Of a stretch of DNA of 37,135 nucleotides, positions 1 to 6,992 are shown piece after piece; the first letter of the stretch is position 1; each line of letters begins with the position of its first letter. The stretch is from an uncultured bacterium (lineage in GTDB: Bacteria; Desulfobacterota; BSN033; UBA1163). Under the pieces are notes generated by a model, which was given only the letters and a program-made list of their open reading frames with translations, had not been told where the DNA came from and did not search any database. The position numbers were made by a program, and so were the translations under genes. The DNA is taken from contig CALLAL010000042.1 of assembly GCA_938002255.1 (NCBI GenBank), forward strand, positions 1 to 37,135. The letters are read 5' to 3'.

Positions 1-495
1 AAGTTTACGGTTCCCTCCCTGGGGTGGGTCTATCTGATCATCGTTTTGGATTGGTTTAACAAGAAGATTGTGGGTTGGGAGCTTTCCTTAAGGGGCCGCT
101 CTAAGGAGTGGAGGCAGGCCTTGGAGATGGCAATTCTTAGAGAGTTTCCTGATGGGGTTAGGGGCAGTGATCTGAAACTGATCAGCGACAATGGTTCTCA
201 GCCCACCTCAGTCTCCTTTATGAGAGATATGGCAACCTTAGGGATTGAGCAGATCTTTACCTCCTATGACAATCCCAAGGGCAATGCGGAGACGGAGAGG
301 ATGATGAGGACCATTAAGGAGGAGGTGATCTGGCTCAATGAGTTTTCTTCTCTCGAGGAGGCGAGAGAGAAGATTGGCCACTGGATTGATCTCGATTACA
401 ACAAGCTCTACGTTCATTCGGAGCTGGGCTATAGGAGTCCGGAGGAGTTTGAGGAGCAGTATGAGAGAGAGAATTCCTTCAAAGAAGCGGCTTAA
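1..495 (+). CDS. IS3-family transposase (OrfB-like), C-terminal part
   Basis: This is the integrase catalytic core of an IS3-family transposase, which cuts and joins IS ends. The reading frame is open from base 1, so the gene is cut by the window edge. Visible family blocks are YLIIVLDWFNKKIVGW, SDNGSQPTS with the second catalytic Asp, and NAETERMMRTIKEE with the catalytic Glu. The first catalytic Asp of the family normally lies a few residues before the first visible codon. The C-terminal NKLYVHSELGYRSPEEF segment matches the usual end of these proteins. No frameshift or internal stop is seen. The TTG at 46 only mimics a start and lies inside a conserved block. Confidence 0.88.
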   Translation, partial: KFTVPSLGWVYLIIVLDWFNKKIVGWELSLRGRSKEWRQALEMAILREFPDGVRGSDLKLISDNGSQPTSVSFMRDMATLGIEQIFTSYDNPKGNAETERMMRTIKEEVIWLNEFSSLEEAREKIGHWIDLDYNKLYVHSELGYRSPEEFEEQYERENSFKEAA

Positions 496-600
496 GGGGG
501 GATGCTGAGATATGGATCGGTCTGAGAAAATTGATTGTAGGGCAAATGGTGAGGTCGTTTTTTGATGGATCATAACTCTACACCTTTAAGGCCTCAAAAA

Positions 601-626
601 TGTCTTGACTAAAGGGTCGCACTACA
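601..626 (+). repeat. probable IS right inverted repeat (IRR)
   Basis: A 26-bp stretch ends in CTACA and contains TGTCTTGACTAAAGGG. Its reverse complement starts TGTAGTGCGACCC and ends AGTCAAGACA, which resembles IS3-family termini. It is assigned by pattern only, because the left end is outside the window. Confidence 0.5.
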
Positions 627-801
627 CGATGTTGAGGTTTCGCTACGGCAAAAAGGCTGAGCCATTGGGTTAAGATTGAGTCGGATAGTTCTGTGGGTGG
701 AGGGTCAGAATAGGATGCTAAGAAACGGTCGAAACGATAAAGGAGGTGTTTTTATTTTTTTCAAGAGATTTTATTACGAATTAAGGTCTCAGTATGTTAT
801 C

Positions 802-831
802 TTGACAGTGAGGGAATGAATAGGATAGAAA
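802..831 (+). promoter_or_regulatory. possible sigma-70 promoter
   Basis: TTGACA at 802-807 and TAGAAA at 826-831 are separated by 18 bp. It could drive the small frame at 849 and read on into surE, which has no other obvious promoter. The -10 match is weak. Confidence 0.35.
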
Positions 832-848
832 ATAAAGGGTTGGAGGAA

Positions 849-947
849 ATGATGTTTGGAGTTAAAATTTTAAATTTAAACGATGGTGGCAAAGGGGTGG
901 CTTTTGCACACCATTTGCACACCGAAAAAAGCAATCTAACTTATTGA
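849..947 (+). CDS. possible 32-residue small protein
   Basis: A frame of 32 codons starts at ATG 849, directly behind GGAGGAA (842-848) and downstream of a possible promoter at 802-831. The predicted peptide starts MMFGVKILNLNDGGKG and shows no recognisable domain. The two TTTGCACACC direct repeats lie inside it, so the frame may be accidental and the DNA may serve as integrase arm sites. Short length and lack of a known family keep confidence low. Confidence 0.2.
   Translation: MMFGVKILNLNDGGKGVAFAHHLHTEKSNLTY
903..923 (+). repeat. direct repeat TTTGCACACC x2, possible integrase arm site
   Basis: TTTGCACACC occurs at 903-912 and again at 914-923, separated by one base, giving an 11-bp period close to one helical turn. 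The pair lies about 40 bp inside the tRNA 3' remnant. That is where tyrosine recombinases commonly have arm-type or accessory sites. The role is inferred from position and spacing. Confidence 0.45.
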
Positions 948-964
948 AATTATTAAGTTTGCAT

Positions 965-992
965 AGAGGTTAAAATCCTCTCGCCCCGACCA
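965..992 (+). other. tRNA-Pro 3'-end remnant, probable attachment site
   Basis: This segment reads as the 3' end of a tRNA: a T arm (AGAGG, loop TTAAAAT, CCTCT), a 7-nt acceptor strand CGCCCCG, discriminator A, and encoded CCA at 990-992. The acceptor and T-stem sequence fit bacterial tRNA-Pro. The T loop has A where the invariant C56 belongs. No 5' half exists upstream, since no matching CGGGGCG is found where it should be. A lone tRNA 3' end is the classical footprint of a tyrosine-integrase element that duplicates the tRNA end. By that model the intact tRNA-Pro and the integrase gene would lie to the left of the window. Confidence 0.65.
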
Positions 993-1009
993 TCGTTTTT
1001 TCAAGACCT

Positions 1010-1765
1010 ATGAATTCAAAGCCGATTCTCCTGGTGACCAATGATGATGGTATCCATTCGAAAGGCATCCTTGTACTGGCCAAAGCTCTCCAAGAGGTGG
1101 GTGAAGTGTTTGTTGTTGCCCCGGATCGGGAGGAGAGTGCAATCGCCCATTCCTTGACTCTCCATCGTCCCCTTCGTGTTGAAAAGATCAAAAAAAATTT
1201 TTACGCTGTCGATGGAACTCCTGCAGACTGTGTCCATTTAGGAGTCAATGTCCTCCTTCCCAAACGTCCTGACCTGATTATATCAGGAATTAACAAAGGG
1301 GGGAATTTAGGGGATGATGTCACTTACTCAGGAACAGTCTCGGCAGCCTTTGAAGGTACGCTCTTAGGGATTCCATCCATCGCCATTTCATTAGTCTCAA
1401 GAAGTCACTTCCGGTTTGAACCGGCGGCTCGGTTTGCCATTCGCATCGCCAGATATGTGATCCACCACGGACTTCCCAAAGATACCCTGCTCAATATCAA
1501 TGTTCCTCATCTCAGGGAAGATAAGCTCAAATCGTATAAGATTACGCGGCAGGGGAGATGGGTCCATAATGGGAGCGGCGTTATAGAGAAGACCGATCCG
1601 AGAGGGAAAAAGTATTATTGGATAGGAAGCGGGCAGTTTATTTTTGATCGGGAGAAAGACAGCGATTTTGAAGCGGTGTCAAAAGGGTATATCTCCGTCA
1701 CACCACTGCATCTCGATCTTACCCATTATGGATCAATTCGCCTGTTGAAGAAATGGAAGCTTTAA
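1010..1765 (+). CDS. surE: 5'/3'-nucleotidase SurE
   Basis: SurE is a metal-dependent nucleoside monophosphate phosphatase of the cytoplasm, active on 5'- and 3'-nucleotides and linked to stress survival. The 251-residue protein has the full family signature: NDDG at residues 11-14 and Ser43 as metal ligands, the VDGTPADCV block at 67-75, and SGINKGGNLGDDVTYSGTVSAA around residues 92-113, with Asn95 as a metal ligand. Length matches the family. The ATG at 1010 fits the homologous N terminus, but no Shine-Dalgarno sequence is visible. The tRNA-Pro remnant ends 17 bp upstream, so the native leader may have been tRNA sequence. The next gene follows after 32 bp. Confidence 0.93.
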   Translation: MNSKPILLVTNDDGIHSKGILVLAKALQEVGEVFVVAPDREESAIAHSLTLHRPLRVEKIKKNFYAVDGTPADCVHLGVNVLLPKRPDLIISGINKGGNLGDDVTYSGTVSAAFEGTLLGIPSIAISLVSRSHFRFEPAARFAIRIARYVIHHGLPKDTLLNINVPHLREDKLKSYKITRQGRWVHNGSGVIEKTDPRGKKYYWIGSGQFIFDREKDSDFEAVSKGYISVTPLHLDLTHYGSIRLLKKWKL

Positions 1766-1797
1766 GATCGTCAAATCTAAAAGAAAGGGGGGTGTCC

Positions 1798-2898
1798 ATG
1801 AAGACCACACTCAGCATTATTAAGGCGGACATCGGAAGTATCGGAGGCCACATTCGACCCAGTGAACGACTGGTTCAAGCGATCAGGAATTATGTGGCGG
1901 AAAAAGGTAAAGGCGTGATCATCGATTTCTATGTTAGCCATACGGGTGACGACATTGCCATTCTCTTTTCGCATAGTCTCGGGAAGGGGAACGAGAAAGT
2001 CCATGGATTGGCTTGGGATGCCTTTGTCGCTGGAACAAAAGTAGCCAAAGAACAGGGACTCTATGGAGCAGGGCAAGATCTCCTCAAAGACTCCTTTTCA
2101 GGGAATGTCAAAGGGATGGGACCTGCCGTCGCTGAAATGGAGTTCGAAGAAAGGCCCAATGAACCCTTTCTCTTCTTTGCGGCGGACAAAACCGATCCCG
2201 GAGCCTATAACCTTCCACTCTACCTGGCCTTTGCTGACCCGATGTATAATGCAGGCCTTATCCTCAGCCCCGCCATGAACAAGGGGTTTAAATTTGTGAT
2301 CATGGATGTCAACTATACCGAAGGCGATCGGGTGATTGAACTAAATGCACCTGAAGAACTTTATGACATTGCGGCTCTTTTAAGGGATAATCAACGCTTT
2401 GTCGTGGAGGCCATCTATTCAAGGAATAACGGAGACATCGCAGCAGTGGTCAGCACCACCCGACTTCACAACATCGCTGGAAAATATACAGGAAAAGACG
2501 ATCCAGTGATGCTCGTCAGGGTTCAGGGAGCATTTCCTGCCACCGGTGAAGTGCTGGCCCCCTTCAATATTGGCCATTATGTGGCCGGCTTTATGAGAGG
2601 AAGTCATACCGGACCTCTGATGCCTGTGAAAATCAATTCTCCGATCTCTTTCTTTGATGGCCCACCTGTGGTGGCCTGTCATGCCTTCTGTGTTCACAAC
2701 GGGCTGCTGACTGAACCCGCCGATGCGTTTGATCATCCCTACTGGGACTGGGTGAGAGATAGGGTATCCCGGAAAGCAACGGAAATCCGACAGCAAGGGT
2801 TTTCTGGAGCGGCCATGCTTCCCTATAATGAACTCGAATACGGTGGGATTGTTGAAAAAATGAAAATTCTCGACAGCCAATTCAAGGTTAGAAAGTGA
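1798..2898 (+). CDS. bifunctional fructose-1,6-bisphosphate aldolase/phosphatase (archaeal type)
   Basis: This enzyme both condenses triose phosphates and dephosphorylates fructose 1,6-bisphosphate, pulling gluconeogenesis one way. The 366-residue protein carries Asp11 and His18 (metal ligands in the archaeal enzymes), GDD at 50-52, a DKTDPGAYN block from about residue 130, and YTGKDDP, in which Lys233 aligns with the Schiff-base lysine (Lys232 in archaeal enzymes). ATG 1798 follows AAAGGGGGGTG and gives the exact family N terminus, MKTTLSIIKADIG. A longer frame opening at 1753 would overlap surE and is unlikely. The family is typical of archaea and some deep-branching or thermophilic bacteria. 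A class I FBPase gene starts 6 bp downstream and a class II aldolase follows it. Confidence 0.93.
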   Translation: MKTTLSIIKADIGSIGGHIRPSERLVQAIRNYVAEKGKGVIIDFYVSHTGDDIAILFSHSLGKGNEKVHGLAWDAFVAGTKVAKEQGLYGAGQDLLKDSFSGNVKGMGPAVAEMEFEERPNEPFLFFAADKTDPGAYNLPLYLAFADPMYNAGLILSPAMNKGFKFVIMDVNYTEGDRVIELNAPEELYDIAALLRDNQRFVVEAIYSRNNGDIAAVVSTTRLHNIAGKYTGKDDPVMLVRVQGAFPATGEVLAPFNIGHYVAGFMRGSHTGPLMPVKINSPISFFDGPPVVACHAFCVHNGLLTEPADAFDHPYWDWVRDRVSRKATEIRQQGFSGAAMLPYNELEYGGIVEKMKILDSQFKVRK

Positions 2899-2904
2899 GA
2901 GCCT

Positions 2905-3891
2905 ATGATCCAATTTGAACAGACTTTCATGAATTTTCTTTTACACCATCAAGAAAAATATGGGCGGACCTATCACTTTCTCATTCTCATGGACGCCCTT
3001 GTTAGCGCTGGGAAATATATTCAGCATTATTACTTGACGGGGGCCTTAAAAGGACATCTCGGACGGGCAGGGGATATCAATGTGCAGGGCGAAGAGGTGA
3101 TGCAAATGGATCAGATCGCCCATGAGATCACACTCCATTACCTCAGAAACTCAGGAAGAGTGATTCATGCCGTGAGCGAGGAATCTGAAGAGATTATTCA
3201 GATCAACCCCGATGGACGCTATTTTGTCTATTTTGACCCAATGGACGGGTCCTCCAATATTCCTCATGGCTTACCCATCGGTTTTCTCTTTGGCATTGCC
3301 AAGCGAAACCTCGAAGGCCCTGAGGATGGCCATTTGAGAGCAGGGAAAGATTATATTGCAGCAGGCATGTTTGTCATTCCCACGGGAACCTTTACCCTTG
3401 GGTTGAAGGAGGCCGGGACCTATCAATTTCACATCGATGAGACCATGAACTTTGTAAGACCCCGGCAGGTCATGCTTCCTCAAGACCCCAAAACCTGGGA
3501 GTTATCTTTTAATGCTGCCAATCGCTATACCTATGATGAACGCATCCAGAGATGGATCACTGAAAACGAGAGGAAATATGCCTTCCGCTATTTAGGGGCA
3601 TTAGCAGGCGATTTTCACAGGCTTCTCAATAATGGTGGGATGTTCATGTACCCAGCCATTGTGAATCACCCTAATCCCAAAAAGAATCGTCCAGAAGGTA
3701 AGTTGCGTCTCATGTATGAGGCTTCTGTGGTGGCCTTTATCTGTCGTGAAGCAGGTGGGATGGCTGTGGATGAGACAGGCACTCCGATCCTTGAGATTCA
3801 ACCCCGTAAACATCACCAGCGTTCTGCCCTCTATGTCGGCTCAAAGACATTGGTGGAAGAGATTGCAACGATCCTAAAAAAGTCGGGGTAA
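2905..3891 (+). CDS. fbp: class I fructose-1,6-bisphosphatase
   Basis: The enzyme hydrolyses fructose 1,6-bisphosphate to fructose 6-phosphate in gluconeogenesis and carbon fixation. The 328-residue protein has the class I signature: NVQGEEVMQMD at 59-69, the acidic SEESEE at 91-96, FDPMDGSSN at 110-118 for metal and substrate binding, and the C-terminal KLRLMYEASVVAFICREAGG block. Length matches the family. It begins 6 bp after the bifunctional aldolase/phosphatase stop and is probably co-transcribed with it. Two unrelated FBP phosphatases are thus encoded back to back. FDPMDG instead of the usual FDPLDG is a minor change. Confidence 0.95.
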   Translation: MIQFEQTFMNFLLHHQEKYGRTYHFLILMDALVSAGKYIQHYYLTGALKGHLGRAGDINVQGEEVMQMDQIAHEITLHYLRNSGRVIHAVSEESEEIIQINPDGRYFVYFDPMDGSSNIPHGLPIGFLFGIAKRNLEGPEDGHLRAGKDYIAAGMFVIPTGTFTLGLKEAGTYQFHIDETMNFVRPRQVMLPQDPKTWELSFNAANRYTYDERIQRWITENERKYAFRYLGALAGDFHRLLNNGGMFMYPAIVNHPNPKKNRPEGKLRLMYEASVVAFICREAGGMAVDETGTPILEIQPRKHHQRSALYVGSKTLVEEIATILKKSG

Positions 3892-3997
3892 GGTTTCGGT
3901 GGGGTTAGCCGATCAGGAGAATATGATAGGTCCATAGGGAAAGAAATACCTTTTCAACGGCATGTATTCTATTTTAGAAGATAAGGAGAAATGACAC

Positions 3998-5290
3998 ATG
4001 GTCATCAAAGGGATTTCAGAAACCGATTGGGAGAAAGCCATAGAGATTGGAAGGCCCCCTAATATTAAAAGATTGTTTCCAAATTCAAAGGCTCTCCTTG
4101 TAAGCGGTAAAGTGGTGGATCGAGCGATGAGGGCCAAGGGAAAAGCCATTGCCATGGCGGCAAACGCTCGTAATCAATTGATCATCAGAGGTGTCCTTCA
4201 GGCTGCTCAAAAGGCCAATGCGCCTGTCATCATTGAGATTGCCAAATCAGAGGGAGGGACCAAGGCTTATTGTGCTGTCAATTATTGGAATATGGCGACC
4301 CTGGTGGATCAGATCTGCAATGAATGCCATATCACCATTCCAGTGGCCATCCACGCCGACCATTATGGGATCAGAAATGAAAAAGATTTGGCGATGGCTA
4401 AAGTAGAAATTCCTTCTTTCTTCGATGCAGGGATGACTTCCATTGCCATTGATGCCTCTCACCTTCCAGATGATCAGAACCTACTTGCCAATATTGAGAT
4501 TAACCCTTATATCCCCCAATGGGCAGGGCTTGAGACAGAGGTAGGAGAAATTAAAGGGGAGACAGGGCTCTCCACAGTGGAGGAGGCTCTTTTTCTCATC
4601 CAGGGACTGAATGCCCATGACATCTTCCCGGACTGGATTGCCTTAAACAATGGAACGACTCACGGCATCGAGGAGAAAGATTCCGGGATTCAGGTTCAAT
4701 TGACGGCTGACATCCATGCCGCCCTTGAAAAATATAAGATTTCAGGGGCTCAACACGGTACTTCTGGGAACAGTTCTGAAAGGCTTCGTCAGATTGCCCA
4801 ACAGACCCATACGACCAAAGCGAATGTGGCAACGGCTCTCCAGATGATCTCCTGGGGCGTTCAAGTGAACGATTATGGGAATGCCATTCTTGACCCAAAC
4901 GGAAATTTCAGCAAAATCGAGGGCGAGGGGGTCACTGAAGAGTTATGGCAAGAAATGGTTGCCTATGCTCAATCAAAGAACTGGAAAAAAGGGGATTATA
5001 AGAACCTCAATCTTCCTTTCGAAAATAAACTGCTTGCCCAGCCCAAAGAGGTTCGAGAACGGATCGTCAGACAGATCGAAGCCTTCTCATTCAAAATGAT
5101 GACAGAGGTTTTTAATGCAGAGGACACAGCACCATTGGCCATTGAAGCAATCTTGAAAGCGGGTTCTTATGACCTGGGCCCCAAGGTTGGACGAATTGAA
5201 AATCCTTCTGAATGGACCAGAGAGAAGATTCTCGAAAAGGGTGCCCGTCTGAAGGGAAATAAGGGACCTGCAGGAAAGTTTGACGATTAA
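3998..5290 (+). CDS. class II fructose-bisphosphate aldolase
   Basis: This is a zinc-dependent aldolase interconverting fructose 1,6-bisphosphate and two triose phosphates. Visible signatures are the zinc-binding HADH at 119-122, IDASHLPDDQN from about 151, ETEVGEIKGETG, a LNNGTTHG segment, and GAQHGTSGNS near the phosphate site. At 430 residues it is longer than typical class II aldolases (about 300-360). The extra length lies in a roughly 45-residue N-terminal lead-in and a C-terminal tail. AAGGAG lies 9 bp before ATG 3998. It is the third fructose-bisphosphate enzyme in a row, 106 bp after fbp, with miaB 20 bp downstream. Another sugar-bisphosphate substrate is possible. Confidence 0.85.
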   Translation: MVIKGISETDWEKAIEIGRPPNIKRLFPNSKALLVSGKVVDRAMRAKGKAIAMAANARNQLIIRGVLQAAQKANAPVIIEIAKSEGGTKAYCAVNYWNMATLVDQICNECHITIPVAIHADHYGIRNEKDLAMAKVEIPSFFDAGMTSIAIDASHLPDDQNLLANIEINPYIPQWAGLETEVGEIKGETGLSTVEEALFLIQGLNAHDIFPDWIALNNGTTHGIEEKDSGIQVQLTADIHAALEKYKISGAQHGTSGNSSERLRQIAQQTHTTKANVATALQMISWGVQVNDYGNAILDPNGNFSKIEGEGVTEELWQEMVAYAQSKNWKKGDYKNLNLPFENKLLAQPKEVRERIVRQIEAFSFKMMTEVFNAEDTAPLAIEAILKAGSYDLGPKVGRIENPSEWTREKILEKGARLKGNKGPAGKFDD

Positions 5291-5310
5291 AGAGCAGGGG
5301 TAAAAGAGAG

Positions 5311-6705
5311 ATGGCCAAACGTATCTATATCGAAACTTATGGCTGTCAGATGAATGAGCACGACTCGGAACAGATCCTGAGGCTTCTGGAGCGGTCGGAT
5401 TATCTCGAGACAAAAGATGCTCAACAGGCTGATCTGATCCTCATCAATACCTGCAGCGTCAGAGAAAAACCGGAGCAGAAGGTATATAGTGCACTGGGTC
5501 GATTTAAGAAGTTAAAGGAGAAAAAGGGCACGATTATCGGGGTAGCTGGATGTGTGGCCCAGCAGGAGGGGTGGAGACTTTTAGAGCGGGTGCCTTACCT
5601 CGATTTGGTGGTTGGCACTCATGCCATTCCCTCTCTTCCACAACTGTTGGAAAAGGTGTTGACCCTCGGAGAGAAGGTGTGCGAAACAGATTTTGATCCG
5701 GAGGGAAGGTATCTCGATCCTTTTCTTCCTGAGCGGCCACTCTCCTCAGTAAAATCCTATGTCACAATCATGCAAGGATGCAACCATTTCTGTTCCTACT
5801 GCATTGTTCCCTATGTGAGAGGGAAAGAAAAGAGCAGACCCAGTCAGGAGATTGTTGAGGAGGTTAAGTGTCTGGCACAAAAGGGCGCGAAAGAGATCTG
5901 CCTGCTCGGTCAGAACGTCAATGCTTACGGAAAGGGGATGAAAGAGGGAATCGATTTTCCGGAACTTCTCTCAAAGCTCAATGAGATTGAGGGAATTGAA
6001 CGGATTCGGTTTACTACCTCTCACCCCAAAGACCTCTCTGAAAAATTGATTCAAGCATACGGAAGCTTGAAAAAACTCTGTGAGCATATCCATCTTCCAT
6101 TCCAATCTGGCTCCAATCGAATCCTTGAGAGGATGAACAGGGGATATCACCGAGAAACTTACCTCGAAAAAGTGCATCGGTTGCGCGAGGTCTGCCCCTC
6201 AATTGCCATTACAGCAGATGTGATGGTCGGATTTCCAGGTGAGGAAGAGAAAGACTTTGAAGAAACCCTGGACCTGATGATCAAGATTCGCTTTGATGAC
6301 CTTTTTTCTTTCAAATACTCTCCGAGGAAAGGAACAACGGCCGCCGGATGGAGCGATCAGGTCGAAGAGCAGGTGAAGCAACAGAGGCTTTCGATTCTCC
6401 AGAACATACAGAAGGAGATCACCCTCCAGAAGAACCAGGCTCTTGTAGGTTATCTTGAGGAAGTTTTGGTAGAGGGCCACAGCAAACAGAACAGGGAGGA
6501 TGTTACCGGGAGAACTCGCACCAATAAAGCAGTGAATTTCAAAGGAGACGATCATCTGATCGGGTGTTTAGTTTTAACGAAGATCACCCGGGCTTATGCC
6601 CATTCCCTCTACGGCGAATGTATTACAACTTGGAAGAAGAAAGACCCCCTCAGAGGCAAGCCCGATCCTGATGAATTGGGGCTGTTGGAAGGGATTCCTT
6701 CATGA
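5311..6705 (+). CDS. miaB: tRNA-2-methylthio-N6-dimethylallyladenosine synthase MiaB
   Basis: MiaB is a radical SAM methylthiotransferase that adds the 2-methylthio group to i6A37 of tRNAs reading U-starting codons. The 464-residue protein has the N-terminal UPF0004 domain with Cys12, Cys48 and Cys81 binding one [4Fe-4S] cluster, the radical SAM CxxxCxxC at Cys157, Cys161 and Cys164 (GCNHFCSYCIVPYVRG), and a C-terminal TRAM domain from about residue 380. The RGKEKSRP segment after the radical SAM motif favours MiaB over RimO or MtaB. It is 20 bp downstream of the aldolase and probably ends that operon; a 287-bp promoter-bearing gap follows. Confidence 0.94.
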   Translation: MAKRIYIETYGCQMNEHDSEQILRLLERSDYLETKDAQQADLILINTCSVREKPEQKVYSALGRFKKLKEKKGTIIGVAGCVAQQEGWRLLERVPYLDLVVGTHAIPSLPQLLEKVLTLGEKVCETDFDPEGRYLDPFLPERPLSSVKSYVTIMQGCNHFCSYCIVPYVRGKEKSRPSQEIVEEVKCLAQKGAKEICLLGQNVNAYGKGMKEGIDFPELLSKLNEIEGIERIRFTTSHPKDLSEKLIQAYGSLKKLCEHIHLPFQSGSNRILERMNRGYHRETYLEKVHRLREVCPSIAITADVMVGFPGEEEKDFEETLDLMIKIRFDDLFSFKYSPRKGTTAAGWSDQVEEQVKQQRLSILQNIQKEITLQKNQALVGYLEEVLVEGHSKQNREDVTGRTRTNKAVNFKGDDHLIGCLVLTKITRAYAHSLYGECITTWKKKDPLRGKPDPDELGLLEGIPS

Positions 6706-6895
6706 GGTTTCTATCACATGAGAAATTCGTGACATTCCATCCCACCTTATTCGATAACGACATAAATTTGTTCAGAGATGAGGTATAACTGAATAAAATA
6801 TGTTCACTTCGGCAAAAATTTTGAGACTGTTGCGAAAATCCCTTTTTCTTATATTTTAAAATAAAATTAGAGAGTTATAAGCCATTTAAAATATC

Positions 6896-6911
6896 TGGTA
6901 TAAATATTGCT
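6896..6911 (+). promoter_or_regulatory. possible sigma-54 (-24/-12) promoter
   Basis: TGGTAT, 5 bp, TTGCT matches the TGGCAC-N5-TTGC spacing, with GG and GC elements correctly placed (6896-6898 and 6907-6910). The C of the -24 box is replaced by T. It lies just upstream of a better sigma-70 match, and no enhancer-binding regulator is seen nearby. Confidence 0.3.
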
Positions 6912-6922
6912 TAAAGTTTCTC

Positions 6923-6951
6923 TTGACAAATCATAGATAAGGGGCTAATTT
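6923..6951 (+). promoter_or_regulatory. sigma-70-type promoter for the LysM gene
   Basis: A perfect TTGACA at 6923-6928 and TAATTT at 6946-6951 are separated by 17 bp. It sits 42 bp before the ATG at 6993, with AGGAGG in front of that start. The rest of the 287-bp gap from 6706 is A+T-rich and contains no gene. Confidence 0.6.
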
Positions 6952-6992
6952 CAAACATTCTTTTTAACGCCATAAAATTTCAGGAGGTTATT

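Larger units (their letters stand above)
1..626 (+). mobile_element. IS3-family insertion sequence, 3' part with probable right end
   Basis: The window opens inside an insertion sequence. It contains the 3' part of a DDE transposase gene and, about 105 bp after its stop codon, a segment at 601-626 that starts TGTCTTGAC and ends CACTACA. This has the look of a right terminal inverted repeat of the IS3/IS150 group, whose ends typically carry a TCAAGACA-like inner part and a terminal CA. The left end lies outside the window, so the paired repeat and target duplication cannot be checked. The IS sits at the edge of what appears to be an integrated element. Confidence 0.6.
627..964 (+). other. gene-poor strip between IS end and tRNA remnant
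   Basis: No long coding region is seen here. The strip holds a possible promoter at 802-831 (TTGACA, 18 bp, TAGAAA), a GGAGG at 842-846 just before a tiny frame at 849-947, and two TTTGCACACC direct repeats at 903-923. The A+T-rich character and the position between an IS and a tRNA fragment fit the end of an integrated element. Confidence 0.5.

Noticed and set aside
238-573. Minus-strand frame of 111 codons over the transposase end
   Set aside because: It is antisense to conserved transposase blocks and has no family resemblance.
895-964. Complete tRNA gene at 915-992
   Set aside because: No 5' acceptor strand matching CGCCCCG, no D arm and no anticodon arm can be built; only the 3' part exists.
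1753-1797. Longer N terminus for the FBP aldolase/phosphatase
   Set aside because: It would overlap surE and add residues absent from the family, while ATG 1798 has a ribosome site and the exact conserved start.
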